From assembly GCA_027457205.1 (NCBI GenBank), contig DAIDTM010000324.1, positions 1-6,834 of the forward strand: a DNA stretch of 6,834 nt, read 5' to 3'. Position numbers and translations under genes: made by a program. Positions 1 to 5,718 of this stretch are shown here, in pieces (the stretch's first letter is position 1; every line of letters begins with the position of its first letter). Source of the DNA: Anaerolineae bacterium. GTDB taxonomy: Bacteria; Chloroflexota; Anaerolineae; UBA4142. Below the pieces are notes generated by a model. It made no database searches, had not been told where the DNA came from, and worked only from the letters and a program-made list of their open reading frames with translations.

Positions 1-9
1 GCGGGTTTT

Positions 10-1425
10 TTATTTCGCCGGCAGCGTGAACGAGAAGGTCGCGCCGCGCCCTGCATCGCTGTCGACCCGAATCGTTCCGCCGTGCGCGCTGACCAACTGC
101 CTGGCAATTGCCAAGCCCAACCCCGCGCCGCCGCCAGCCCGCGACCTCGATTTATCACCGCGCCAGAAACGCTCAAACACGAACGGCAGGTCTTCCGCCG
201 GAATTCCCGCGCCAGTATCAGCCACACGAACTGTGACCAACGACCGCTCACCGTTCGCCGAACACTGCACGCTGACCGTTCCGCCTTCTGGCGTATGCCG
301 CAACGCGTTCCCGATCAAATTTCGCAACACCTGCTCGATTCGCTGTGGATCGATACTGATGACGGGCAGCGCGGCGGCAGATTCCGTTTTCAACGCGATG
401 CGCTTTTCCGCAGCTTGCGGCGCAAACGCGGCGGCAGTTTTCTCGACGAGCGCGCGCAAATCCGTCGGTTGGCGAGTGATCCGCAACTGACCCGCGTCGG
501 CAAGCGCAAGATCGCGCAGGTCATCGACGAGGCGTGTCAGCAACAGCGTTTCGTCGTGAATCGATGCGATCTGCTCCGGCGTTGTCGCGAACACACCATC
601 GATCATTCCCTCCAGCTGTCCCTGAATCACACCCAGCGGATTGCGTAACTCGTGCGCGATGTCCGCGATCATATTCCGCCGCGCGGTTTCTGATTTTGCC
701 AGCGTCTCCGCCATCGCGTTGAACGCGCTGCCCACCTGCCCGACCTCGTCGTTTTGCGGCTTGACGACGCGTGCGCTCAAGTCGCCCGCGGCGATCCGAC
801 GCGATGCCGCGGCGAGCGCGTCAAGCGGTGCGGTGATCTGGCGGAACAGAACAAAGCCGACCACGAACGCAATCAATCCCGCGGCGATACCGGCGAAGAG
901 AATCGAAAGATTCACACGCGCCAGAAAATCTTGCTGCGCGGCATCCAGGACGGTGACCGCAGGCGATTGATCCATCAGTGTGCCAACCGTTTGCCCATTC
1001 ACTACAATCGCCGTGCCGCGCGAGAGCTGCGCGCTGGGCGCCATCTGCCCTACGCCCGAACCATCGCCCGCCGCGACGATGACGCCATTCGCATCGGCAA
1101 CCGAGAGGGAATTGTTGCCCATCGTCGCGCCAAAGCCGCGCCCTCTGCCCTGTCCGCCACCCATCATTTGTCCCATGCCGGATGATGATGCGATAAACCC
1201 GTCCACGCCTTGCCAGCTGCCGCGCGCCGCATAATACGCCGCCAGTTCGTTCGCGATCTGGTCGGTCTGCGACATCCCACCGCGAAACATATAACTGCGG
1301 AATTCGCTCGTCGTCGTCTGATTCGCTACCACGAAGATGATCGCGACGACGGCGAGGATCACCAGCGCGAATGCCGCCATCAGGCGAAAGAGCAAACTGC
1401 GCGCGAACGGAAACGACTGGCTCAC
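10..1425 (-). CDS. Membrane sensor histidine kinase (BaeS/HAMP type)
   Basis: This is a two-component sensor kinase that should autophosphorylate on His and pass the phosphate to the response regulator encoded just upstream. Membrane segments lie at about residues 11-34 and 174-196, flanking an extracytoplasmic loop of about 140 residues. That loop holds a Met/Gly-rich, low-complexity stretch near residues 83-103. A HAMP linker follows (about 197-248), then the HisKA box DIAHELRNPLG with His258. The ATPase domain shows the N box NLIGNALRHTP (369-379), the G1 motif DTGAGIP (403-409), the F box FVFERFWRGD and the G2 motif GAGLGLAI (433-440), so all catalytic motifs are present. The start is GTG; its GTGA overlaps the regulator's TGA stop by 4 nt, with GGGAG upstream, which indicates translational coupling. 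The signal is unknown; the Met-rich loop would fit a metal or redox cue, but that is inference. Confidence 0.95.
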   Translation of the reverse strand: MSQSFPFARSLLFRLMAAFALVILAVVAIIFVVANQTTTSEFRSYMFRGGMSQTDQIANELAAYYAARGSWQGVDGFIASSSGMGQMMGGGQGRGRGFGATMGNNSLSVADANGVIVAAGDGSGVGQMAPSAQLSRGTAIVVNGQTVGTLMDQSPAVTVLDAAQQDFLARVNLSILFAGIAAGLIAFVVGFVLFRQITAPLDALAAASRRIAAGDLSARVVKPQNDEVGQVGSAFNAMAETLAKSETARRNMIADIAHELRNPLGVIQGQLEGMIDGVFATTPEQIASIHDETLLLTRLVDDLRDLALADAGQLRITRQPTDLRALVEKTAAAFAPQAAEKRIALKTESAAALPVISIDPQRIEQVLRNLIGNALRHTPEGGTVSVQCSANGERSLVTVRVADTGAGIPAEDLPFVFERFWRGDKSRSRAGGGAGLGLAIARQLVSAHGGTIRVDSDAGRGATFSFTLPAK

Positions 1426-2129
1426 GCGCCATCTCCCGGCAACGAGTCTTCGTCCGCGAATTTATAGCCGACGCCAAAGACTGTCAGAATATAGCGCGGG
1501 TTCTTCGGGTCGCGCTCGATCTTCTGCCGCAAGTTCTTGATGTGCGCGTCGATCGTGCGCTCGTACCCCTCAAACGCCTCACCCTGCACCTGATCGAGCA
1601 ATTGCAGACGCGTGAATGCGCGTCCTGGGTTCTGGGTCAACACCGTCAGCAGATCGAATTCCGTCGGCGTCAGGTCAAGCGTGCGGTCTTTCAGGCGCAC
1701 CGAATGCTTGCCGAGATCGATGACCAAATCGCCCGCCGAGAGCGTTTCGACGCGTGCGGTCTCACCTTCCGAACGGCGCAGCACCGCGCGCACGCGCGCG
1801 ACCACCTCGCGCGGGCTGAACGGCTTGACGATGTAATCGTCCGCGCCCAACTCCAAGCCGATCAGCCGGTCCGTTTCCTCTACGCGCGCCGTCACCATAA
1901 TCACCGGCACGTTCGATTCCTTGCGCAGCGCGCGGCAGACATCTAATCCATCGATCTGCGGCAGATTCAGATCGAGGACGACGAGCGCGGGCTTCTCATG
2001 GCGAAAAACGGTCAACGCTTGCTGTCCGTCATACGCCGTCGCAACCGAATAGCCGGCTTGTTCGAGATAGCCCTTAAGAATGGTGACGAGTTTTTTCTCG
2101 TCGTCGACGACCAGAATCTTTTTGCCCAT
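1422..2129 (-). CDS. OmpR/PhoB-family response regulator
   Basis: This DNA-binding response regulator is the partner of the kinase that follows it with a 4-nt overlap. The receiver domain (about residues 1-120) has the acidic pair Asp9-Asp10, phosphoacceptor Asp53 in VLDLNLPQIDG, switch residue Thr80 and Lys102 in VKPF. The C-terminal winged helix (about 132-228) has the family signatures LTPTEFDLL and the RTIDAHIKNLRQKI recognition-helix region, and ends in the usual FGVGYKF wing. At 235 residues it has normal family length. The ATG lies 14 nt after the stop of the small membrane protein. No strong ribosome site is visible, so translation may be coupled to that upstream gene. Its likely target is its own promoter, which carries 11-bp-phased direct repeats. 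Confidence 0.96.
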   Translation of the reverse strand: MGKKILVVDDEKKLVTILKGYLEQAGYSVATAYDGQQALTVFRHEKPALVVLDLNLPQIDGLDVCRALRKESNVPVIMVTARVEETDRLIGLELGADDYIVKPFSPREVVARVRAVLRRSEGETARVETLSAGDLVIDLGKHSVRLKDRTLDLTPTEFDLLTVLTQNPGRAFTRLQLLDQVQGEAFEGYERTIDAHIKNLRQKIERDPKNPRYILTVFGVGYKFADEDSLPGDGA

Positions 2130-2143
2130 CGAATTCTACAGGA

Positions 2144-2542
2144 TCACACTTTGGTTTCTGTTGGCGAATTGGTCGCCGCCGGCGCAACGATTGGTGCGGG
2201 CTGAGGCTTGCGTACGAGCAGAATGACGACCAGAACGATCAACGCAAGGAAGGCAAGCGGAATCAAGAGTCTGAACCCAAGCCCGAACAAACCAAAGCCA
2301 GGCAAGAATCCACCCACTCGACCAAAGCCGCGGTCAAAGCCGTACATCATTCCAAATCCCGGTCGATTACCCGGCGCCGCGCCGTAGCCATTGCTGAAAC
2401 CGCGCAGCATCGCGCCCGGTCCATAGCCAAGACCTGCCGCGCTGAACACTGAGTGGGTACTGCCGATAAAGAATCCCGCCGCGAACGCGGCGACCAGCAA
2501 CGCGACGATCACCAGCCCGATTAAAACGTATGAGAGTTTCAT
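2144..2542 (-). CDS. Small Gly/Phe-rich two-TM membrane protein
   Basis: This is a hypothetical protein of 132 residues that I do not recognise as a named family. A hydrophobic helix at residues 4-26 could be a signal anchor. The middle (about 38-88) is rich in Gly, Phe, Tyr, Met and Arg with repeated GFG/YGF-like units. A second hydrophobic helix spans about 90-111, followed by a basic stop (VRKPQP) and a Pro/Ala/Thr-rich tail. I chose the ATG at 2542 because AGGAGG stands 6 nt before it; a longer reading to 2578 would run into the promoter. It is the first gene of the two-component operon, so it is probably a sensor partner or accessory for the kinase, whose own loop has a similar Gly/Met/Arg bias. 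Its function is unknown. Confidence 0.8.
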   Translation of the reverse strand: MKLSYVLIGLVIVALLVAAFAAGFFIGSTHSVFSAAGLGYGPGAMLRGFSNGYGAAPGNRPGFGMMYGFDRGFGRVGGFLPGFGLFGLGFRLLIPLAFLALIVLVVILLVRKPQPAPIVAPAATNSPTETKV

Positions 2543-2568
2543 TCGTGACCTCCTTGATTTCACCGGAA

Positions 2569-2610
2569 AGCATACCACAAACCTGTGAAAGAATTGTGAA
2601 GATTTGGTGA
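2569..2610 (-). promoter_or_regulatory. Promoter of the two-component operon with three 11-bp-phased GTGA repeats
   Basis: On the minus strand a fair -10 (TATGCT, 2569-2574) stands about 27 bp before the start codon of the small membrane protein. The hexamer at -35 spacing is only ACAATT. Read on the plus strand, GTGA occurs at 2585, 2596 and 2607, exactly 11 bp apart, and the first two copies extend to TGTGAA. Tandem repeats at one helical turn over a weak -35 are typical of OmpR/PhoB-family activator sites. I infer positive autoregulation by the response regulator encoded here. Confidence 0.6.
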
Positions 2611-2697
2611 GGAGCGCGTTAATCTACGCTCATGATTCTGCGCTTCATTCCAGGGGCGCGCAGTACGCTGCGATTATACAAACGGCTACGGATTTAT

Positions 2698-2730
2698 GCA
2701 AAACAGAAAGGGCGAGGAAACCTCGCCCTT
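2698..2730 (-). terminator. Intrinsic terminator of the thiol/sulfur operon
   Basis: A perfect 10-bp inverted repeat, AAGGGCGAGG and CCTCGCCCTT, with a 3-nt loop occupies 2708-2730. Read on the minus strand it begins within the TAA stop of the ferredoxin-like gene and is followed by the T-rich tail TTCTGTTTTGC. The plus strand has no T-run after the hairpin, so it acts on minus-strand transcription. It separates the long operon from the two-component operon. The next 87 bases (2611-2697) hold nothing I can identify. Confidence 0.85.
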
Positions 2731-2932
2731 ACCTGACCTCAATCGCTTTGAACGGACATTCTTCGACGCACACCAAACAGCCGCGGCAAAGTTCCTGATC
2801 GATGTACGGCATTTCGTGCGCCTCAAACTGGATAAGCGCTTTCAAGCGACACGAGGCGCGCGCCAGGCACTTTTTGCACGCATGACACTTCTCCGCATCC
2901 ACATTCGGGACGCGATAGTTCGCTCGGATCAC
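2729..2932 (-). CDS. Small ferredoxin-like protein with two [4Fe-4S] motifs
   Basis: This 67-residue protein carries two four-cysteine sets. The second (Cys49, 52, 55, 59; CxxCxxCxxxCP) is the classic [4Fe-4S] ferredoxin motif. The first (Cys16, 19, 22, 28) is CxxCxxCx5C with no following Pro, which is unusual spacing. I chose the GTG at 2932 because its GTGA overlaps the rhodanese TGA stop by 4 nt and AAGGA lies 9 nt upstream. The longer in-frame ATG at 2974 would overlap the rhodanese by 46 nt and add residues unlike a ferredoxin. It is the last gene of the operon, and the hairpin terminator starts at its stop codon. It probably carries electrons for a redox or sulfur reaction with the rhodanese; the partner is unknown. 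Confidence 0.88.
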   Translation of the reverse strand: MIRANYRVPNVDAEKCHACKKCLARASCRLKALIQFEAHEMPYIDQELCRGCLVCVEECPFKAIEVR

Positions 2933-3294
2933 CGCTTGCCGTCCTTCGCTGTTGGCAGACGCGCCGCCCACCACGCCAACATTCCGCCGGCAAGACTGTA
3001 AACCTGCGAATAGCCGGCGCGTTTGAGCAGCCGATACGCCGGCACGCTGCGATGTCCTGATAAACAGATCGCGATGACCGGCTTGGACGGGTCAAGACCA
3101 AGGTTCGCCAATTCGTGCGGCAGCGCAGTGACCGGTACGTTCCGCGCCTTCGCGATGTGACCCTCGCCGAATTCACCCGTCGACCGCACGTCGAGCAATT
3201 GCAAATCCGCGCCGTCGTTCGTCAGCCGGTCGCGCAGTTCACGCGGCGAGATTTCCTCCACGCGTCCGAACGGAAACCACCAGGGAAGATTCAT
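2929..3294 (-). CDS. Single-domain rhodanese (sulfurtransferase)
   Basis: This 121-residue rhodanese-domain protein should move sulfane sulfur through a Cys persulfide. The domain shows the LLDVRSTGEFGEGHI signature (about residues 33-47) and an active-site loop with Cys77 in CLSGHRS. The six-residue loop fits sulfurtransferases rather than Cdc25-type phosphatases. It ends with the family's VYSLAGGMLAW. The ATG at 3294 has GAAAG just upstream; the longer reading to 3336 would start inside a dispersed repeat and is rejected. No signal peptide is evident, so it is cytoplasmic. Its TGA overlaps the GTG of the ferredoxin-like gene. Sharing an operon with thioredoxin-fold, OsmC and CsoR-family genes fits a role in persulfide or thiosulfate handling. 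Confidence 0.92.
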   Translation of the reverse strand: MNLPWWFPFGRVEEISPRELRDRLTNDGADLQLLDVRSTGEFGEGHIAKARNVPVTALPHELANLGLDPSKPVIAICLSGHRSVPAYRLLKRAGYSQVYSLAGGMLAWWAARLPTAKDGKR

Positions 3295-3306
3295 TCTTTC
3301 AATTCC

Positions 3307-3374
3307 TGTCATGCTGAGCACAGCGAAGCATCGCATTATCGCAAACGAGACTCTTCGCTCGGCTCAGAGTGACA
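3307..3374. repeat. Imperfect palindromic dispersed-type repeat
   Basis: The element begins TGTCATGCTGAGC and ends GGCTCAGAGTGACA. The two 28-nt arms match as reverse complements at TGTCA, CTGAGC, AGCGAAG and TC with a few mismatches, and flank a short centre of about 12 nt. From memory this kind of palindrome is scattered in many copies through intergenic regions of some Chloroflexota and other environmental genomes. It fills most of the 83-bp gap between the OsmC and rhodanese genes. In mRNA it would fold into a long hairpin that could lower expression of the last two genes or protect the upstream part. Only this copy is visible here. Confidence 0.8.
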
Positions 3375-3377
3375 TTT

Positions 3378-3803
3378 CTACCCCTCGACAATCTCGTAGC
3401 GCGTGTTGATCTTGGCGGTCTTGCCCAGCATTACACCCGCGCTGCAATATTTGCTTTCGGACAGATGGATCGCCTGCTCGACTGCGCGGGCTGATATGTC
3501 TTTGCCGCGCACGACGTAGACCACATCGATTTCTGTGTACACCTTCGGGTGCGTTTCCGCGCGCGTGCCTTCCACGCGCACCTCCAAGCCGCTGACCGCC
3601 AAACGCTTCTTGCGAAGAATGTCGATCACGTCCATTCCGGTGCAGCCCGCCAGCCCGACGAGCAGCAGTTCCATCGGGCTTGCTCCCAGACTCTGGTGAT
3701 CTTTGCTTCCCGCGTCGAGCACCAGTCGATGCCCCGAGCCGGTTACCGCGTCAAACTGCAACCCTTCCACCCAACGCGCCGATGCTTGCTTCGCCTCTGC
3801 CAT
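3378..3803 (-). CDS. OsmC/Ohr-family thiol protein
   Basis: This 141-residue protein has the two conserved OsmC-family cysteines, Cys54 in GLAGCTGMD and Cys120 in SKYCSAGVML. In this family they form a reactive thiol pair that reduces organic or fatty-acid hydroperoxides; the exact substrate of this subgroup is uncertain. The motif SLGASPMELLLVGLAGC before the first Cys is characteristic. I chose the ATG at 3803 because it gives the normal family length, has a G-rich stretch about 6 nt upstream and starts 29 nt after the preceding stop. A longer in-frame reading to 3947 overlaps the CoA-binding gene and lacks homology-like sequence. The pair needs dithiol reductants, so the thioredoxin and disulfide oxidoreductase in the same operon are plausible partners. 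Confidence 0.93.
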   Translation of the reverse strand: MAEAKQASARWVEGLQFDAVTGSGHRLVLDAGSKDHQSLGASPMELLLVGLAGCTGMDVIDILRKKRLAVSGLEVRVEGTRAETHPKVYTEIDVVYVVRGKDISARAVEQAIHLSESKYCSAGVMLGKTAKINTRYEIVEG

Positions 3804-3832
3804 GCTCAACCCCACGATTCGCCCTTCTTGGG

Positions 3833-4228
3833 CTATGATTTCAACGCGCGATGCTCTCTCATCATACACACGCCCATAATTACTTCCAGCCCCGCCTCGG
3901 TCGCGCGCTCGGCGGCTTGCATATTCTCCGCGCCCGGCTGCATCCACACGACTTTCGCCTTCTTGGCAATCGCCTGTTCGACGATTTCCGGTACCGCGTC
4001 AGGATTCCGGAAGATGTCAACCACGTCAACCGGTTCGGGAATCGAAAGAACATCCGGGTAACTCTTTTCGCCGAAAAGTTCCTTCAACGCGGGATTCACG
4101 GGGATAATCTTGAAACCTTACGATTGCAGGTACCGTGCCACGTCGTAACTGGGTCGCTTCGGGTTGTCCGATGCTCCGACAACTGCAATCGTCTTACTTT
4201 CCTTGTAGATTTTTTCAATCGGGTCCAT
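3833..4228 (-). pseudogene. CoA-binding (YccU-like) protein interrupted by an in-frame TAA
   Basis: The translation from ATG 4228 begins MDPIEKIYKESKTIAVVGAS and reaches YLQS at residue 36. It then meets TAA (4118-4120, codon 37) and continues in the same frame as GFKIIPVNPALKELFGEKSY to a TAG at 3833-3835. This is the whole CoA-binding Rossmann-like domain of the YccU type: the VVGAS loop, the IIPVNP strand and KVVWMQPGAEN are all present, over about 131 codons. The TAA sits where the family has a residue before Gly-Phe/Tyr-Lys, and CAA (Gln) to TAA is one transition. It may be a real nonsense mutation or a sequencing error. A GTG at 4099 could restart an 88-residue fragment without the nucleotide-binding loop. 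The ATG lies 1 nt after the preceding stop with GAGGA before it. Confidence 0.85.
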
Positions 4229-4229
4229 A

Positions 4230-4658
4230 TTATTCCTCGACCGAAAACACGCGCGCCAAGCGAGACAGCGGATGACCTTTCGCCTTGATTTCCAATTCGT
4301 TGAAATAACCGAATGGTGTACGGACGACGACCAAGCCCGCTTCGATGAGGCGCGCCTCGGTCTCTTTCAGCACATCGATGGCAACCTGCGGCGCGGCAAG
4401 CTCCGCGAACAGATGCGCGAATGAATGCAGGACGACGGTGTTCACCTTCAGCTTGCGCGTGTGCTCTACTAACATCGCCGCGGCGCGCTGCGCGACGATC
4501 TGCGGCGCACGCTCGTCCGCTTTCTCGACGCTCGCCAAGACCAGAATCGCCTCCGCCACACGCGTCTCGCGCTCGCCCATCGGTTCGACGACGGACGAGC
4601 GCCCTTTTTCCGTGATGCGAGAGACAAACGAATCGACGTGCCAAATCAGCGCGCGCAT
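4230..4658 (-). CDS. Free-standing archaeal-type threonyl-tRNA synthetase editing domain
   Basis: This 142-residue protein matches, as I recall the family, the N-terminal editing domain of archaeal threonyl-tRNA synthetase, which has a D-aminoacyl-tRNA deacylase-like fold and removes Ser wrongly attached to tRNA-Thr. Matching features in order are the HxD near the start (His7, Asp9), SVEKADE, the block FAHLFAELAAPQVAIDVL, TPFGYF and the C-terminal KGHPLSRLAR. No catalytic synthetase domain or anticodon-binding domain follows: TAA comes right after this domain, so it would act in trans. It starts 6 nt after the disulfide oxidoreductase stop, with little visible ribosome site, so coupling is likely. 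A trans-editing enzyme in a thiol redox operon is unexpected; its substrate here (Ser-tRNA-Thr or another mischarged tRNA) is inference. Confidence 0.88.
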   Translation of the reverse strand: MRALIWHVDSFVSRITEKGRSSVVEPMGERETRVAEAILVLASVEKADERAPQIVAQRAAAMLVEHTRKLKVNTVVLHSFAHLFAELAAPQVAIDVLKETEARLIEAGLVVVRTPFGYFNELEIKAKGHPLSRLARVFSVEE

Positions 4659-4664
4659 CGTCGC

Positions 4665-5378
4665 TCAGTCTTTTTGGACGAACGGCGAATTGATGCTCAC
4701 GCCGATCCCTTGCAGGACGCGCGGGATGAACATCGGCTCCGGCATTCCGCCTTCGATCCGCACCTTTTCGTTCGCCACGGTCAACGGCACGCCGTAAACA
4801 TGGTACATATCGGCGAGTTCAGGATACTCGGACGCATCGACCATGTCCGCCGTAACCATTTCGCTTTCCATCGCCATTTTGTGGGTCAGACTGACCGCAC
4901 GCGGACAATGCGGTCAGGTCGGCGTCGTAAAGACCTGCAGGTGCAGCGGTTCTTGGAGCTGCGCGAGCACGGCTTTGCTCTGCGCCGTCAATCCGGAATC
5001 GCCGCGCGACACATCCAGAACATCGCTGACCAGCGCGCCAAACTCAAAGCCCGCGGGCACGCCATAGTAGCGAATGCCGTAATCGCGGTCGCGCGTTTGC
5101 GCTACGCCATCGACCATCTGCGTTTCCACGCGCACGACTGCCGTCGCCGGCGCGCGCGCGATCTTGTATTCGTAAACTGGTTCCTTGTCGATTGCAAAGT
5201 TCTGAATCTGCAACTGAATCTTGTCAGACAGTCCAGCCAACTCCTCCAGCACCTGTTGCGTCAGTGGACAATAATCGCAATCCAGCGCCTGCGTGAAGAA
5301 AACTAACTTGACCGGATTCTCTAACTGTTCAAATTCTTTCTGTAATTGCTCACGATCGCTGTCTTTGAGTAAAGGCAC
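4665..5378 (-). CDS. Protein disulfide oxidoreductase (glutaredoxin-like), candidate selenoprotein with UGA at residue 155
   Basis: The full frame gives 237 residues in two thioredoxin-fold units, as in the glutaredoxin-like protein disulfide oxidoreductases of archaea and thermophiles. Unit 1 has CDYC (Cys34, Cys37) and a cis-Pro segment at RAPAT (Pro77). Unit 2 begins near residue 143, and its active site reads TPT-UGA-PHCP. The UGA (4914-4916) replaces exactly the first Cys of the expected CPHC, leaving Cys158. The frame stays open afterwards, with family sequence such as AVSLTHKMAMESEMV, DMYHVYGVP (second cis-Pro) and IEGGMPEPMF, to a TGA at 4665. A bulged hairpin lies 14-33 nt after the UGA. 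I therefore favour Sec155 and a UxxC site, which would be a strong reductant. The alternative is a broken gene with Cys mutated or misread. The start is GTG with GGAGG 4 nt upstream; no signal peptide. Confidence 0.75.
4881..4916 (-). promoter_or_regulatory. In-frame UGA and candidate bacterial SECIS hairpin
   Basis: The UGA is at 4914-4916. Counting from the next base as +1, the mRNA pairs GUG (+14 to +16) with CAC (+31 to +33), bulges C at +17, pairs GGUCA (+18 to +22) with UGACC (+26 to +30) and exposes GUC (+23 to +25). This is an 8-bp stem with one bulge and G at the first loop position, 22 nt from the UGA. Known bacterial SECIS elements, such as E. coli fdhF, have a bulged base and a GU in the apical loop 6 nt later. 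Here the bulge-to-G distance is also 6 nt, though the bulged base is C rather than U. A competing 8-bp stem involving the UGA itself is possible. Confidence 0.6.
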
Positions 5379-5427
5379 AATTCCTCCATTTTTCAGCGCG
5401 TGCGACGCACTTAGCGCCTCGCATGTA

Positions 5428-5694
5428 TTATCTCGGAACGCGCGAGATAACGTCCAGCATCGCGGTCACCGCTTCGCGCGATTTGCCGCGCTTGCTCGTC
5501 GTCTGCAAACATTCCATCGCGTACTCTTCCGCCAGCATCAGACTTACACTACGGACCGCTTCGTTGATCGCGGTGAGCTGGTGCAGGATTTCCGCGCAGC
5601 CGCGCTCTTCCTCCACCATCTTTTGGACGCCGCGCGTTTGACCTTCGATCCGCTTCAACCGCTTAACCAGCTCGACTTTTAATTCTTGAGCCAT
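5428..5694 (-). CDS. CsoR/FrmR-family repressor, possibly CstR-like persulfide sensor
   Basis: This 88-residue all-helical DNA-binding protein of the CsoR/RcnR/FrmR family (DUF156) has the signature KRLKRIEGQTRGVQKMVEE (residues 11-29) and RGCAEILHQLTAINEAV. The sensing cysteines are Cys33 and Cys62, 29 residues apart as in the family. Copper-type CsoR has His four residues before the second Cys; here that position is Tyr58. Two Cys without the His is what persulfide-sensing CstR proteins show, so I infer a sulfur rather than copper signal. The ATG has AAGGTGG 6 nt upstream. The gene lies inside the operon whose promoter carries a CsoR-like operator, which suggests autoregulation. Copper sensing with a changed ligand cannot be excluded. 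Confidence 0.92.
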   Translation of the reverse strand: MAQELKVELVKRLKRIEGQTRGVQKMVEEERGCAEILHQLTAINEAVRSVSLMLAEEYAMECLQTTSKRGKSREAVTAMLDVISRVPR

Positions 5695-5718
5695 GGAAAA
5701 CCACCTTTGTCGAACGAG

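Noticed and set aside
1..9. Possible start of a terminator after the kinase stop
   Set aside because: Only nine bases remain before the window edge, so no hairpin can be judged.
1371..1946. Plus-strand frame opposite the response regulator, and a similar one at 82-648 opposite the kinase
   Set aside because: Both are low-complexity Arg/Ala-rich translations across well-supported minus-strand genes, as expected from GC-rich codon usage.
3295..3336. N-terminal extension of the rhodanese gene
   Set aside because: It would begin inside the palindromic repeat. The ATG at 3294 has its own GAAAG and gives a normal domain.
3804..3947. N-terminal extension of the OsmC gene
   Set aside because: It overlaps the CoA-binding frame and reads as Arg/Gly-rich noise. 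The ATG at 3803 gives the usual OsmC length.
4118..4120. TAA in the CoA-binding gene as a recoded codon or alternative genetic code
   Set aside because: Several other genes here (kinase, CsoR-type regulator, editing domain, DUF302 protein) end properly on TAA, so TAA works as a stop in this organism.
4096..4644. A 182-codon minus-strand frame overlapping the tRNA editing domain
   Set aside because: It is the +1 shadow of the editing-domain gene, Arg-rich and without recognisable motifs.
4638..5306. A 222-codon plus-strand reading frame opposite the disulfide oxidoreductase
   Set aside because: Its translation is rich in Arg and His with no family-like motifs, and it mirrors a minus-strand gene with clear homology-like features. 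It is an antisense shadow.
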